From: Nocardioides szechwanensis
GTDB lineage: Bacteria > Actinomycetota > Actinomycetes > Propionibacteriales > Nocardioidaceae
NCBI RefSeq assembly: GCF_900103935.1
Contig: NZ_FNIC01000007.1
Location: 184,389 to 248,388 of the forward strand
Direction of reading: 5' to 3'
DNA length: 64,000 nt
Part shown: positions 50,887 through 59,748 of the stretch, piece after piece
How positions within the stretch are numbered: position 1 is the stretch's first letter
Layout: every line of letters starts with the position of its first letter
The notes under the pieces: generated by a model
The model's input: only the letters and a program-made list of their open reading frames with translations
What the model was told of the DNA's origin: nothing
The model's database searches: none
Translations under genes and position numbers: made by a program

Positions 50887-51408
50887 ATGAGCATCGCCGC
50901 CGACCTCGGCTACGCGTTCAAGCGGCCGAACCCGTTCCAGCGCCTGATGCAGGCGTTCGCGTCGAGCCGATTCGGGGCCTGGCTCTTCTCCAAGCTGCTG
51001 CACCATCTCGACGACGCCGTCGGACGGCTCAGCGGCGGGCGACAGAGCGTGCCCGGGCTGCTGGCCGGGCTGCCGGTGGTCGACGTCACCACGACGGGGC
51101 GCAAGTCCGGCCTGCGTCGTACGACGCACCTGATCTCGATCCCGGTCGGCGACACGCTCGCCCTGCTCGGCACCAACTTCGGCCAGGCCTCCACGCCGGC
51201 CTGGGTGTTCAACCTCGAGGCCGACCCGCACGCCAGCGTGGCCTTCCGGGGCACGACCCTCGACGTGGTGGCCCGGCCCGCGACGGAGGCGGAGTTCGAC
51301 GAGGTGATGGCTGCGTCGGCGGGGATCTACGGCGGCTACAAGAAGTACCGCACCCGGATCACGGGTCGCCGGATCCGGATCTTCGTGCTGGAGCCCGCCT
51401 CTACCTAG
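50887..51408 (+). CDS. Deazaflavin (F420)-dependent nitroreductase-family protein (Ddn/DUF385)
   Basis: The product has 173 residues. PVVDVTTTGRKSGLRRTTHLISIPVGDTLALLGTNFG and FNLEADPHASVAFRG are the signature blocks of the Ddn family. Members bind F420 or other lipophilic quinone cofactors at the membrane. The specific substrate is unknown. ATG 50887 is used; a GTG five codons upstream is also possible. Its end overlaps the SDR gene tail to tail by four bases. Confidence 0.85.
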   Translation: MSIAADLGYAFKRPNPFQRLMQAFASSRFGAWLFSKLLHHLDDAVGRLSGGRQSVPGLLAGLPVVDVTTTGRKSGLRRTTHLISIPVGDTLALLGTNFGQASTPAWVFNLEADPHASVAFRGTTLDVVARPATEAEFDEVMAASAGIYGGYKKYRTRITGRRIRIFVLEPAST

Positions 51409-52106
51409 GTGGCGCGCGGGACGACCGGACGGACCGTGACCTCGGGGATCGTGGCGTCGCGCGGCAGGTCGAGCACGTGGAGGATCGTGTCGGCGACGGT
51501 CTCCGGGGAGATCCACCGCGAGGCGTCGTAGGTGCGCCCCTCCTGCTCGTGCACCTTCTCCTGCATGGGGGTGGCCGTCCGGCTGGGGAAGACCGTGGTC
51601 ACCCGGACGCCGTGCTCGACCTCCTCGGCCCGCAGCGAGTCGGCGAAACCGCGCAACCCGAACTTGGACGCGGCGTACGCCGACCAGTCGGCGCTCGCCG
51701 AGAGCCCGGCTGAGGAGTTGACGAAGACGATCGTCCCCCGCGTGCGTCGTACGGCGGGGAGGCACAGGCGCGTGAGCAGGGCCGGGGCCAAGAGGTTGAC
51801 GTCGACCTGTGCGCGCAGGTGCGCCAGCGACTGGTCGGCGACCGGCGCGAGGTCGACGACCCCGGCCACGTGGTGCACGGAGTCGAGCTCGTCGGGCAGG
51901 CCGGTCAGTGCGGCGACGGCGTCGGGGTCGGCCAGGTCGGCGACCAGCACCTGGCTGCCGGGGTAGCGCGCGCCCAGCTCGGCGCCGCGCTCCTCGGAGC
52001 GGGCGAGCAGCACCAGGTGGTCGCCGCGGGCGTGCAGCCGGTCGGTGAGCGCGGCGCCGATCCCGGAGCCGGCGCCGGTGACCAGGTGGCTGGCGGGCCC
52101 GCTCAT
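51405..52106 (-). CDS. Short-chain dehydrogenase/reductase
   Basis: The product has 233 residues. The NAD(P) motif is VTGAGSGIGAAL (TGxxxGIG), NLLAPALL and FVNSSAGLSAS give the catalytic Asn and Ser, and SAYAASKFGLRGF carries the YxxxK pair. The coenzyme preference cannot be told with certainty, though an Arg after the second strand suggests NADP. The substrate is unknown. The ATG overlaps the MDR gene stop by four bases, so the two are coupled. Confidence 0.9.
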   Translation of the reverse strand: MSGPASHLVTGAGSGIGAALTDRLHARGDHLVLLARSEERGAELGARYPGSQVLVADLADPDAVAALTGLPDELDSVHHVAGVVDLAPVADQSLAHLRAQVDVNLLAPALLTRLCLPAVRRTRGTIVFVNSSAGLSASADWSAYAASKFGLRGFADSLRAEEVEHGVRVTTVFPSRTATPMQEKVHEQEGRTYDASRWISPETVADTILHVLDLPRDATIPEVTVRPVVPRAT

Positions 52107-53080
52107 CGCGTGAAGACGACCTTGCCGAAGATGTCGCCGCCGGCCATCGCGGCGAAGCCCTCGCGGGCGTCGGCCATGGGGATCGACCGGTCGATCAGCG
52201 GCCGCGCCCCGGTCGCGTCCAGCATCGTGACCAGCGACGCCAGCTCGGCGCGGGTGCCCATGGTCGAGCCGATCACGCTGAGCTGGAGGAAGAAGATGCG
52301 GGTCAGCTCGGCGTCATCGAGCTTGGGACCCGACGTCGTGCCGCTGATGACGATCCGCCCGCCGGGCCGCAGCGCCCGGATCGAGTGTGACCACGTGGCG
52401 CGGCCGACGGTCTCCATCACCGCGTCGACCTTGACCGGCAGCCGGGCTCCCGACTCGAAGACCTCATGGGCGCCGAGCTCGAGCGCCTTGGCCCGCTTGG
52501 CCTCGTCGCGTGAGGTGGCGAGCACCTTGAGCCCGCCCGCGCGGGCCAGCGTGATCAGCGCGGTGGCGACTCCGCCGCCGGCGCCCTGGACCAGCACGGT
52601 CTCGCCGGGCTTGAGGTCGCCCTGGCTGAAGAGCATCCGGTAGGCGGTGAGCCAGGCCGTCGGCAGGCAGGCGGCCTCCTCGAACGACAGCGACGCCGGC
52701 TTGGGCACGACGTTGACCGCGGGCACCACGACGGAGTCGGCGAACGTGCCCTGGTGCCGCTCGGAGAGCAGGGAGCGCTTGGGGTCGAACGTCTCGTCGC
52801 CGCGCCACGCGGGGTCGGAGATCACGGAGTGCACGACGACCTCGTTGCCGGCCTCGTCGTACCCCGCCGCGTCGCAGCCCAGGATCATCGGCAGCGCCTC
52901 CTCGCGCAGGCCCACGCCCTGCAGCGACCAGAGGTCGTGGTGGTTGAGCGAGGCCGCCTTGACGGTCACCCGGGTCCACCCGTCGGGCACCTCTGGGTCG
53001 GGCCGCTCGCCGACCACGAGGCCGGAGAACGGGTCGTCGGAGTCGGCGGCGGCGAAGGAGTCGGCGTAGACAGCGAACAT
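52103..53080 (-). CDS. Medium-chain dehydrogenase/reductase (quinone-oxidoreductase-like)
   Basis: The product has 325 residues. The N-terminal GroES-like domain (LNHHDLWSLQGV, ILGCDAAGYDEAG) lacks the zinc-binding cysteine set of alcohol dehydrogenases. The Rossmann domain carries VLVQGAGGGVATALITLA. It is therefore closer to the zinc-free quinone oxidoreductases or enoyl reductases. It is cotranscribed with the SDR gene. The physiological substrate is not evident. Confidence 0.88.
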   Translation of the reverse strand: MFAVYADSFAAADSDDPFSGLVVGERPDPEVPDGWTRVTVKAASLNHHDLWSLQGVGLREEALPMILGCDAAGYDEAGNEVVVHSVISDPAWRGDETFDPKRSLLSERHQGTFADSVVVPAVNVVPKPASLSFEEAACLPTAWLTAYRMLFSQGDLKPGETVLVQGAGGGVATALITLARAGGLKVLATSRDEAKRAKALELGAHEVFESGARLPVKVDAVMETVGRATWSHSIRALRPGGRIVISGTTSGPKLDDAELTRIFFLQLSVIGSTMGTRAELASLVTMLDATGARPLIDRSIPMADAREGFAAMAGGDIFGKVVFTR

Positions 53081-53089
53081 GTCTCGACC

Positions 53090-54277
<1,188 letters not shown>

Positions 54278-54335
54278 GAACGTCGATCCTTCCACACGCG
54301 AATGCGTTGCCCGCACCAGTCCCAGATGAGGCCCG

Positions 54336-54656
54336 TCACAGCCGCCGAGCAGGGCGGGGCCAGGCACGGGCCAGCACGACGGCGAGCACGTCCGCGTCGG
54401 CGACCGGCCCGCGGTGGCGCGAGTCGACCCCGGCCCTGGCGTTGTCGCTGAGCAGCCACCAGCCCGTCGTACGACGCTCCGCGGCGCGCTTGACGGTGAG
54501 CGTCCCGTCGGGGAAGCGCGCGACCACGACGTCCCCGGGTGCGGGTCGGCGGCGGTAGGAGACCAGCAGCCGGTCGCCCGCCGACAGCGCCGGCTCCATG
54601 GACTCACCGCGCACGAGTGCCCACCCCCAGAACGCGCCTCGTCCACCCTCCCGCAT
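54336..54656 (-). CDS. sodX: Nickel superoxide dismutase maturation protease
   Basis: The product has 106 residues of the S24/S26 signal-peptidase family. Ser19 in VRGESMEPAL and Lys56 in TLTVKRAAE form the catalytic dyad. It has no membrane segment, so it acts in the cytosol. Such SodX proteins remove the N-terminal leader of SodN to expose the nickel-binding histidine. ATG 54656 is seven bases after GACACT. It diverges from sodN with only 49 bp between. Confidence 0.93.
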   Translation of the reverse strand: MREGGRGAFWGWALVRGESMEPALSAGDRLLVSYRRRPAPGDVVVARFPDGTLTVKRAAERRTTGWWLLSDNARAGVDSRHRGPVADADVLAVVLARAWPRPARRL

Positions 54657-54662
54657 GCGGAG

Positions 54663-54669
54663 TAGTGTC
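54663..54669. promoter_or_regulatory. Overlapping divergent -10 elements of sodN and sodX
   Basis: On the plus strand TAGTGT (54663-54668) is the likely -10 of sodN. On the minus strand the same base pairs give GACACT (54669-54664), seven bases before the sodX ATG. Five of six base pairs are shared, so the two promoters should exclude each other or act as one bidirectional promoter. Confidence 0.55.
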
Positions 54670-54705
54670 CCAGCGAGAAGCTCACACGACGACGAGAGGA
54701 CACGC

Positions 54706-55107
54706 ATGTTTGCGCGACTGTTCGCCCCCACTGTTGAGGTCTCGGCCCACTGCGACCTCCCCTGCGGTGTCTACGACCCGGCCCAGGCACGGATCGAGGC
54801 GGAGTCGATCAAGGCGATCATCGCCAAGGTGGCCGACAACGACGACCCCGACTTCCGGACGCGGGCCATCCTGATCAAGGAGCAGCGCTCCGAGCTGGTC
54901 AAGCACCACCTGTGGGTGCTGTGGACCGACTACTTCAAGCCCCCGCACTTCGAGAAGTACCCCCAGCTCCACACCCTGGTCAACGAGGCGACCAAGCTCG
55001 CCGGCGCCTCGGGCACCAAGGGTGAGCTCGACGCCGGCAAGGCCGACGAGCTGCTCGCCAAGATCGACGAGATCGACGAGATCTTCTGGGAGACCAAGAA
55101 GGCCTGA
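54706..55107 (+). CDS. sodN: Nickel superoxide dismutase
   Basis: The product has 133 residues. A 14-residue leader (MFARLFAPTVEVSA) is followed by the nickel hook HCDLPCGVY, with His15, Cys16 and Cys20 becoming His1, Cys2 and Cys6 after cleavage by SodX. The rest is the four-helix bundle. It dismutates superoxide in the cytosol. AGAGGACACGC precedes the ATG. In Streptomyces sodN responds to nickel through Nur; no Nur site was recognised here. Confidence 0.97.
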   Translation: MFARLFAPTVEVSAHCDLPCGVYDPAQARIEAESIKAIIAKVADNDDPDFRTRAILIKEQRSELVKHHLWVLWTDYFKPPHFEKYPQLHTLVNEATKLAGASGTKGELDAGKADELLAKIDEIDEIFWETKKA

Positions 55108-55129
55108 CGTTCTCGAGCACTAGACCAGC

Positions 55130-55154
55130 GTTTGTCGAGGCCGGTCACCGGGTA
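55130..55154 (+). promoter_or_regulatory. SigF/SigB-type promoter GTTT-N16-GGGTA
   Basis: GTTT (55130-55133) is followed by 16 bases and GGGTA (55150-55154), which fits the mycobacterial SigF and Streptomyces SigB consensus. It lies 85 bp before the ATG of the RsbW-like gene and so could make the operon self-activating. A second, housekeeping-like element TAGGGT is at 55198-55203. Confidence 0.72.
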
Positions 55155-55176
55155 CACACCGGTGGCCGGCCTCGGC
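55134..55176 (+). terminator. Strong hairpin after sodN, carrying the SigF-type -10 sequence
   Basis: An 18-bp stem with two G-T pairs (55134-55151 with 55159-55176, centre GTACACA) lies 27 bases after the sodN stop. No T-run follows, so it may act as a pause or stability element. The GGGTA of the SigF-type promoter spans the end of the left arm and the loop. Confidence 0.65.
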
Positions 55177-55239
55177 CGTTGCTCGCAACCATCGCAGTAG
55201 GGTCGGTCGACCTGACCCGCACCAACGAAGGACGAACAC

Positions 55240-55662
55240 ATGTCTGAGACGGGCACCGCTCAGGGCGGCATCACCAACGGCCGGGCCGACGTCGAGCTGC
55301 GTCTCCCCGCCGACAGCGCCTACGCCTCCGTGCTGCGTACGACGACGGCGGGCCTGGCCGCGCGCCTCGACTTCACGATCGACGACATCGAGGACCTGCG
55401 CATCGCCGTCGGCGAGGCCAACGCGATGGTGCTGCCCGAGGCCGACCTCGGCTCCGACCTCACCTGCGAGTTCTTCCTCGCGCCCGGCGAGCTCCGGATC
55501 GCCGTCGGGGTCACGTCCGCCGAGGCGCCGGCACCCGACTACGACAGCTTCGCGTGGCAGGTGCTCAGCACGCTCGCCACCACCGCCACCGCGGAGTCGC
55601 GCGACGGCCGGTTCGTCGTGACCATGACGATGCAGTCGACAGCCGGCGGACCCGGCCTCTGA
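55240..55662 (+). CDS. RsbW-like anti-sigma factor/serine kinase
   Basis: The product has 140 residues of the HATPase_c_2 fold. The expected N-box region reads DLRIAVGEANAMVLPEA, close to the DIKIAVSEACTNA of RsbW but with NAM in place of the canonical TNA, so ATP binding may be weak. The rest is divergent. It lies one base upstream of sigF and should hold SigF inactive. GAAGGA precedes the ATG. Confidence 0.8.
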   Translation: MSETGTAQGGITNGRADVELRLPADSAYASVLRTTTAGLAARLDFTIDDIEDLRIAVGEANAMVLPEADLGSDLTCEFFLAPGELRIAVGVTSAEAPAPDYDSFAWQVLSTLATTATAESRDGRFVVTMTMQSTAGGPGL

Positions 55663-55663
55663 C

Positions 55664-56485
55664 ATGGACGCCCCACCTCCCCGGGACGTCACGGTCTCGG
55701 ACGACGACGAACCCCTGGTCGGGGTCGAGCTCACGCGCTTCACGAGCGCGGGGCTGTTCGTGGAGTTCCACGACGACACCTCCCCTCAGTCCACCCGTGA
55801 CGCGGCGCGCGACTCGCTGGTCCGCCTGCACCTGCCGCTCGTGGAGCACTGCGCGCGCCGGTTCCGCAACCGCGGTGAGCCGTTCGAGGACCTCGTGCAG
55901 GTGGGCACGATCGGCCTGATCAAGTCGATCGACCGGTTCGACACCGACCGGGGCGTGGAGTTCTCCACCTATGCCACGCCGACGATCATCGGCGAGATCA
56001 AGCGCTACTTCCGGGACAAGGGCTGGGCGATCCGGGTGCCGCGCCGGCTCCAGGAGCTGCGCATGCAGATCGGTGCCGCGTCGGCCGAGCTGACCCAGTC
56101 GCTCGGCCGCTCCCCCACCCCGCGCGAGCTGGCCGAGACCATCGGCTGCACGGTGGAGGAGATCGTGGAGGGGATCGAGTCGAGCAACGCCTACTCCACC
56201 CTCTCGCTCGACGCCTCCGACGACTCCGACGACTCGACCCCGTCGATGCTCGACGCGATCGGCGTCGACGACGAGGGGCTCGAGCACGTCGAGATCCGCG
56301 AGTCGATCAAGCCGCTGCTCGACAAGCTGGACCCCCGCGAGAAGAAGATCCTGCTCCTGCGCTTCTTCAAGAACATGACCCAGTCCCAGATCGCCGAGGA
56401 GATCGGCGTCTCGCAGATGCACGTCTCGCGGTTGCTCACCCGCACCCTGGACCAGCTGCGGGCCTCGCTGGAGGAGCAGGACTAG
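55664..56485 (+). CDS. sigF: Alternative sigma factor of the SigB/SigF/SigG group
   Basis: The product has 273 residues. Region 2 (FEDLVQVGTIGLIKSIDRFD, STYATPTIIGEIKRYFRDKGW), region 3 (VPRRLQELRMQIG) and region 4 (DPREKKILLLRFFKNMTQSQIAEEIGVSQMHVSRLL) are complete. It recognises GTTT/GGGTA-type promoters in relatives. It follows the anti-sigma gene by one base. The SigF-type promoter upstream of the pair suggests autoregulation. The gene end overlaps the neighbouring membrane-protein gene by four bases. Confidence 0.93.
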   Translation: MDAPPPRDVTVSDDDEPLVGVELTRFTSAGLFVEFHDDTSPQSTRDAARDSLVRLHLPLVEHCARRFRNRGEPFEDLVQVGTIGLIKSIDRFDTDRGVEFSTYATPTIIGEIKRYFRDKGWAIRVPRRLQELRMQIGAASAELTQSLGRSPTPRELAETIGCTVEEIVEGIESSNAYSTLSLDASDDSDDSTPSMLDAIGVDDEGLEHVEIRESIKPLLDKLDPREKKILLLRFFKNMTQSQIAEEIGVSQMHVSRLLTRTLDQLRASLEEQD

Positions 56486-56889
56486 TCCGCCCGGCCCCGC
56501 ATCGGGTCGTCGGCGAGCACGTCCTGGGTGGCCGGGCTCAGCATGCCCGCGACCACGATCAGGGCGACCAGGGCCATCGGGATGCTCAGCTCGAGCCGGT
56601 CGCGCAGGTTCCAGGCGAGCCCGAGCTGGATCAGCTGGGTCAGCAGCACCGGGCCACGGGCCCACGCGTGCTGGCGGGTGAGCGCCCACGCGCAGCCCAG
56701 CAGCGCGGCGCCGTACGCGAAGAAGAACGCGCTCGTGGTGAGGCCCATCGACATCCGCTCGGAGGACAGGCTGGCGGCCTCGAGCACCGCGAAGAGGAGC
56801 AGCAGCAGTCCCTGGACGGCGACCAGCGAGGCCGCGACGAGGAGCTGGGGCGGGTTGGCGGGCACGCCCGGAGGGGCCGGTTCGGACAC
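56482..56889 (-). CDS. Small membrane protein of unknown function
   Basis: The product has 135 residues with four hydrophobic segments (about 15-35, 45-65, 72-92 and 96-115) and an acidic C-terminal DVLADDPMRGRAD. It has no motif I recognise. A comparable integral membrane protein (Rv3217c) lies at this position in mycobacteria. The start is GTG 56889 because TACGCT sits six bases upstream (leaderless). It converges with sigF. Confidence 0.75.
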   Translation of the reverse strand: MSEPAPPGVPANPPQLLVAASLVAVQGLLLLLFAVLEAASLSSERMSMGLTTSAFFFAYGAALLGCAWALTRQHAWARGPVLLTQLIQLGLAWNLRDRLELSIPMALVALIVVAGMLSPATQDVLADDPMRGRAD

Positions 56890-56895
56890 GTTCGC

Positions 56896-56901
56896 AGCGT
56901 A
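56896..56901 (-). promoter_or_regulatory. Leaderless -10 element of the small membrane protein gene
   Basis: TACGCT (56901-56896, minus strand) lies six bases before the GTG at 56889, with no ribosome site between. Confidence 0.5.
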
Positions 56902-56992
56902 CGGGGCTCCCCGGTGGGACTGCCTGTGACCCAACCGACCTACCAAAAGGCTTGATCCGGGCGGGTTTACTTGCGAGTCTGGACCTTCCGCT

Positions 56993-57008
56993 CGTGAAAT
57001 CGTTCACA
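56993..57008 (+). promoter_or_regulatory. CRP-type cAMP receptor site upstream of whiB1
   Basis: CGTGAAATCGTTCACA contains GTGA-N6-TCAC, the consensus core of CRP-family sites. Its centre is 83 bp before the whiB1 ATG. In M. tuberculosis whiB1 is controlled by the cAMP receptor protein Rv3676 through a site of this type. Confidence 0.75.
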
Positions 57009-57082
57009 TTTGCGACTACACGCGCGCCCGCAGGCCTGAGTACCCCTGCCTGCACTCAATGCGAAAGTGAGATCCACCCTCC

Positions 57083-57334
57083 ATGGATTGGCGCCACCGT
57101 TCCGCGTGTCTCGATGAGGACCCGGAGCTGTTCTTTCCGATCGGCAACACCGGTCCGGCCATCCTCCAGATCGAGGAGGCCAAGCAGGTGTGCCGACGCT
57201 GCGACGTGCGCGAGCAGTGCCTGGCGTGGGCGATCGAGGCGGGTCAGGACCACGGCGTGTGGGGTGGGCTCAGCGAGGACGAGCGGCGGGCGCTCAAGCG
57301 CCGCAACGCGCGCTCCCGCGTCCGGACGGCCTGA
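57083..57334 (+). CDS. whiB1: WhiB1 iron-sulfur transcription factor
   Basis: The product has 83 residues. The 4Fe-4S cysteines are Cys9, Cys37, Cys40 and Cys46, followed by the GVWGGLSEDERR turn and the basic C-terminus (LKRRNARSRVR). The N-terminal MDWRH and ELFFPIGN are specific to WhiB1. In M. tuberculosis WhiB1 is essential, binds SigA and reacts with nitric oxide. It is next to pdtaS, as in mycobacteria. No strong ribosome site is seen. Confidence 0.95.
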   Translation: MDWRHRSACLDEDPELFFPIGNTGPAILQIEEAKQVCRRCDVREQCLAWAIEAGQDHGVWGGLSEDERRALKRRNARSRVRTA

Positions 57335-57351
57335 CCCTGCTGGGGTAGGCC

Positions 57352-58827
57352 TCAGTCGAGAGGTACGTCGACCTCGGCGCGCGTCCCGCTCCCGTGCGGG
57401 CTCGGGCCGATCGTCAGCAGGCCGCCGAGCTCGGACTCGACGAGGGTGCGGACGATCGACAGCCCGAGGCTGGCCGACGTGTCCAGGTCGAAGTCGGGCG
57501 GCAGTCCACGACCGTCGTCCTCGACGGTCATGTGCAGCCGCCCCACCAGGCGCTGCACGGTGACCGTGATCGTGCCGGTGGCCTCGGCGTCCTCGGGGTC
57601 GTAGCCGTGCTCGACGGCGTTCTGCAGCACCTCGGTCAGCACCATCGCCAGCGCGGTGGCCGACTCGGAGGGCAGGACCCCGAACGTGCCCTCGCGGCGC
57701 ACGCGCACCCGGCCTCCGAGCGAGCCGACCTCCGCGACCATGGTGCCGAGCCGGTCGGCGATCTCGTCGAACTCGACGGTCTCCCCCACGGCCTGGCTGA
57801 GCGTCTCGTGGACGATGGCGATCGAGCCGACCCGGCGTACGGCCTCCTCGAGCGCGAGCTTCGCCTCCTCGGAGTCGATCCGGCGGGCCTGGAGCCGCAG
57901 CAGCGCCGCGACGGTCTGCAGGTTGTTCTTCACCCGGTGGTGGATCTCGCGGATCGTCGCGTCCTTGGTGACCAGCTCCCGGTCGCGCCGGCGCAGCTCG
58001 GTCACGTCGCGCACCAGGATCAGGCCGCCGATGTGCTCGCCCAGCGGTCGCAGGGGGATGGCCCGCACGATCAGGGACACCAGGTCGGTGCCGATCTCGG
58101 TGTCGCGCTGCGCGCGGCCGCCGAGCACCGCGCTCAGCGTCTCCTCGTCGGGGCGCCGCCGGGGCGGGACCAGGTCGCGGGTGAGGTCGGTCAGCACGAG
58201 ACCCGTCAGGTCGCCCGAGAGCCCGAGCCGCCGGTAGACCGACAGCGCGTTGGGGCTCGCGTAGACGACCCGGCCGGCCTCGTCGACGCGCAGGAAGCCG
58301 TCGCCGACGCGGGGTGAGTCGGCGTGGTCGCTGCGCTGACCGGTGGACGGGAAGTGCCCGGCGGCGATCATCTGGGTCAGGTCGGCGGCGGTCTGGAGGT
58401 AGGACAGCTCGAGCCGGCTCGGTGTGCGCACCCCGAGCAGGTTGGTGTTGCGGGCGATGACGGCGATGACCCGCCCGGACCGCCGTACGGGGATGGTCTC
58501 CACCCGCACCGGCACGTCGTCGCGCCACTCGGGGTCTCCCTCGCGCACCAGGCGGCCGTGCGCCCACGCCTCGTCGAGCATCGCGCGCCGCCCGGCGGGC
58601 ACGAAAGTCCCCACGATGTCGTCGACGTACGCCGTGGGGCCGGTCGTGGGCCGCATCTGGGCGCCCGCCCAGAACCCGTTGCCGCGCTGGTCGGGGAGCC
58701 ACAGCACGAGGTCCGCGAAGGAAAGGTCCGCGATGATCTGCCAGTCGGCCATGAGCAGCTGCAACCACGCCACGTCGTCCTCGTCGAGGTCCGTGTGGCT
58801 CCGCACGAGCTCGATCAGGGAGGGCAC
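57352..58827 (-). CDS. pdtaS: PdtaS-type cytosolic sensor histidine kinase
   Basis: The product has 491 residues. A GAF domain (about 1-150) and a PAS domain (about 170-280) precede the HisKA_2 motif REIHHRVKNNLQTVAALLRL (phospho-accepting His near residue 294) and the HATPase with TEVLQNAVEHGYDP and DDGRGLPPDF. In mycobacteria PdtaS signals to the RNA-binding regulator PdtaR. The start is GTG 58827 after TAGGCT and six bases, so leaderless. The whiB1-pdtaS convergent order is conserved. Confidence 0.94.
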   Translation of the reverse strand: MPSLIELVRSHTDLDEDDVAWLQLLMADWQIIADLSFADLVLWLPDQRGNGFWAGAQMRPTTGPTAYVDDIVGTFVPAGRRAMLDEAWAHGRLVREGDPEWRDDVPVRVETIPVRRSGRVIAVIARNTNLLGVRTPSRLELSYLQTAADLTQMIAAGHFPSTGQRSDHADSPRVGDGFLRVDEAGRVVYASPNALSVYRRLGLSGDLTGLVLTDLTRDLVPPRRRPDEETLSAVLGGRAQRDTEIGTDLVSLIVRAIPLRPLGEHIGGLILVRDVTELRRRDRELVTKDATIREIHHRVKNNLQTVAALLRLQARRIDSEEAKLALEEAVRRVGSIAIVHETLSQAVGETVEFDEIADRLGTMVAEVGSLGGRVRVRREGTFGVLPSESATALAMVLTEVLQNAVEHGYDPEDAEATGTITVTVQRLVGRLHMTVEDDGRGLPPDFDLDTSASLGLSIVRTLVESELGGLLTIGPSPHGSGTRAEVDVPLD

Positions 58828-58833
58828 CGAGCC

Positions 58834-58893
58834 AGCCTAGGTGGATGAGACCCCGGGGCGACGGGACGCCAGGTCTTTGACAGGATGGGCGGC
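58834..58893. promoter_or_regulatory. Divergent leaderless promoters of pdtaS and the DUF2785 gene
   Basis: On the minus strand TAGGCT (58839-58834) lies six bases before the pdtaS GTG. On the plus strand CAGGAT (58881-58886) lies seven bases before ATG 58894, with TTGACA immediately upstream of it (58877-58882), too close to be its -35. The plus-strand promoter is less certain. Confidence 0.45.
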
Positions 58894-59739
58894 ATGTCTC
58901 GGGCGTACTGGAAGCAGATTCACGACGATGACTTCGCAGTGCCGACGGACCGACCACTGGCCGATCTCACGGCCGAGCTGACCCGACTTCTGGGCGATGT
59001 CGACCCTGACCTCCGCGACGGCCTCGCGCTGCCGGCGCTGGCGACGTGGGTCGAGCGCGGCGTCTACGACGACCTGCTGCGGGGCCTGGGCGACGGCATG
59101 GCCGCCGGGCTGCGGGCGGGCCTGGGCGAGACCGGCTCCGACACCGTCTTCCGCCGCAGCTTCTCCGTCCTGGTGCTGGGCGAGTGCATCCGGCGCGACA
59201 ACGAGCGGCCGCTGGTGCCGGGCGGCACGGTGCTCGACTGGGGTGACCGGGTCGCCACCTGGATCCTCCAGGAGCGCGACCTGCGCGGCTACGTGCCGGG
59301 CAAGGGCTGGGCCCACGCGATCGCGCACGGCGCCGACGCCCTCGGCACGCTCGCCGAGTCGCCGCACGTCGGGGCCGCCGAGCTGGTGGTCGTGCTCGAC
59401 GTGATCGCCGAACGACTCTGCCTGCCGGTCGACGCGCTGTTCACCGCCGGGGAGCCCGACCGGTTGGCCCTGGCCGCGATGTGCGTGCTGCGCCGCAACC
59501 GCGTGCCCTTCGACATCGTCGAGCCGTGGGTCGAGACTCTGGCCGAGGCCGCCCGCACCCGGCCGTGGAGCGACGACCGTGACCCGTTCCTGGCCGGCGG
59601 CAACGCCGAGGCCTTCCTCCGGGCGCTCTACCTGCAGCTCGCGATGGGGCAGCGACCACCCGCCGTACGAGCCGACCTGATGCTCCTGCTCGTCGACGCT
59701 CTGCGGTCCACCAACCCGCACTACCTGGGGCCGAAGTAG
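58894..59739 (+). CDS. DUF2785 family protein
   Basis: The product has 281 residues (284 if ATG 58885 is used). It is mostly alpha-helical, with GECIRRDNERPLVPG, KGWAHAIAHGADALGTLAESPHV and FLRALYLQLAMGQRP as the conserved blocks. The family has no established function; the paired histidines in GWAHAIAHGAD suggest a bound ligand or metal, which is inference. Its TAG stop is also the first part of the -10 element of the next gene. Confidence 0.82.
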   Translation: MSRAYWKQIHDDDFAVPTDRPLADLTAELTRLLGDVDPDLRDGLALPALATWVERGVYDDLLRGLGDGMAAGLRAGLGETGSDTVFRRSFSVLVLGECIRRDNERPLVPGGTVLDWGDRVATWILQERDLRGYVPGKGWAHAIAHGADALGTLAESPHVGAAELVVVLDVIAERLCLPVDALFTAGEPDRLALAAMCVLRRNRVPFDIVEPWVETLAEAARTRPWSDDRDPFLAGGNAEAFLRALYLQLAMGQRPPAVRADLMLLLVDALRSTNPHYLGPK

Positions 59740-59748
59740 CCTGCGGGC
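59737..59748 (+). promoter_or_regulatory. Leaderless promoter that includes the DUF2785 stop codon
   Basis: TAGCCT (59737-59742) is followed by six bases and the ATG at 59749. Its first three bases are the stop codon of DUF2785, so gene end and next promoter are fused. Confidence 0.5.
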
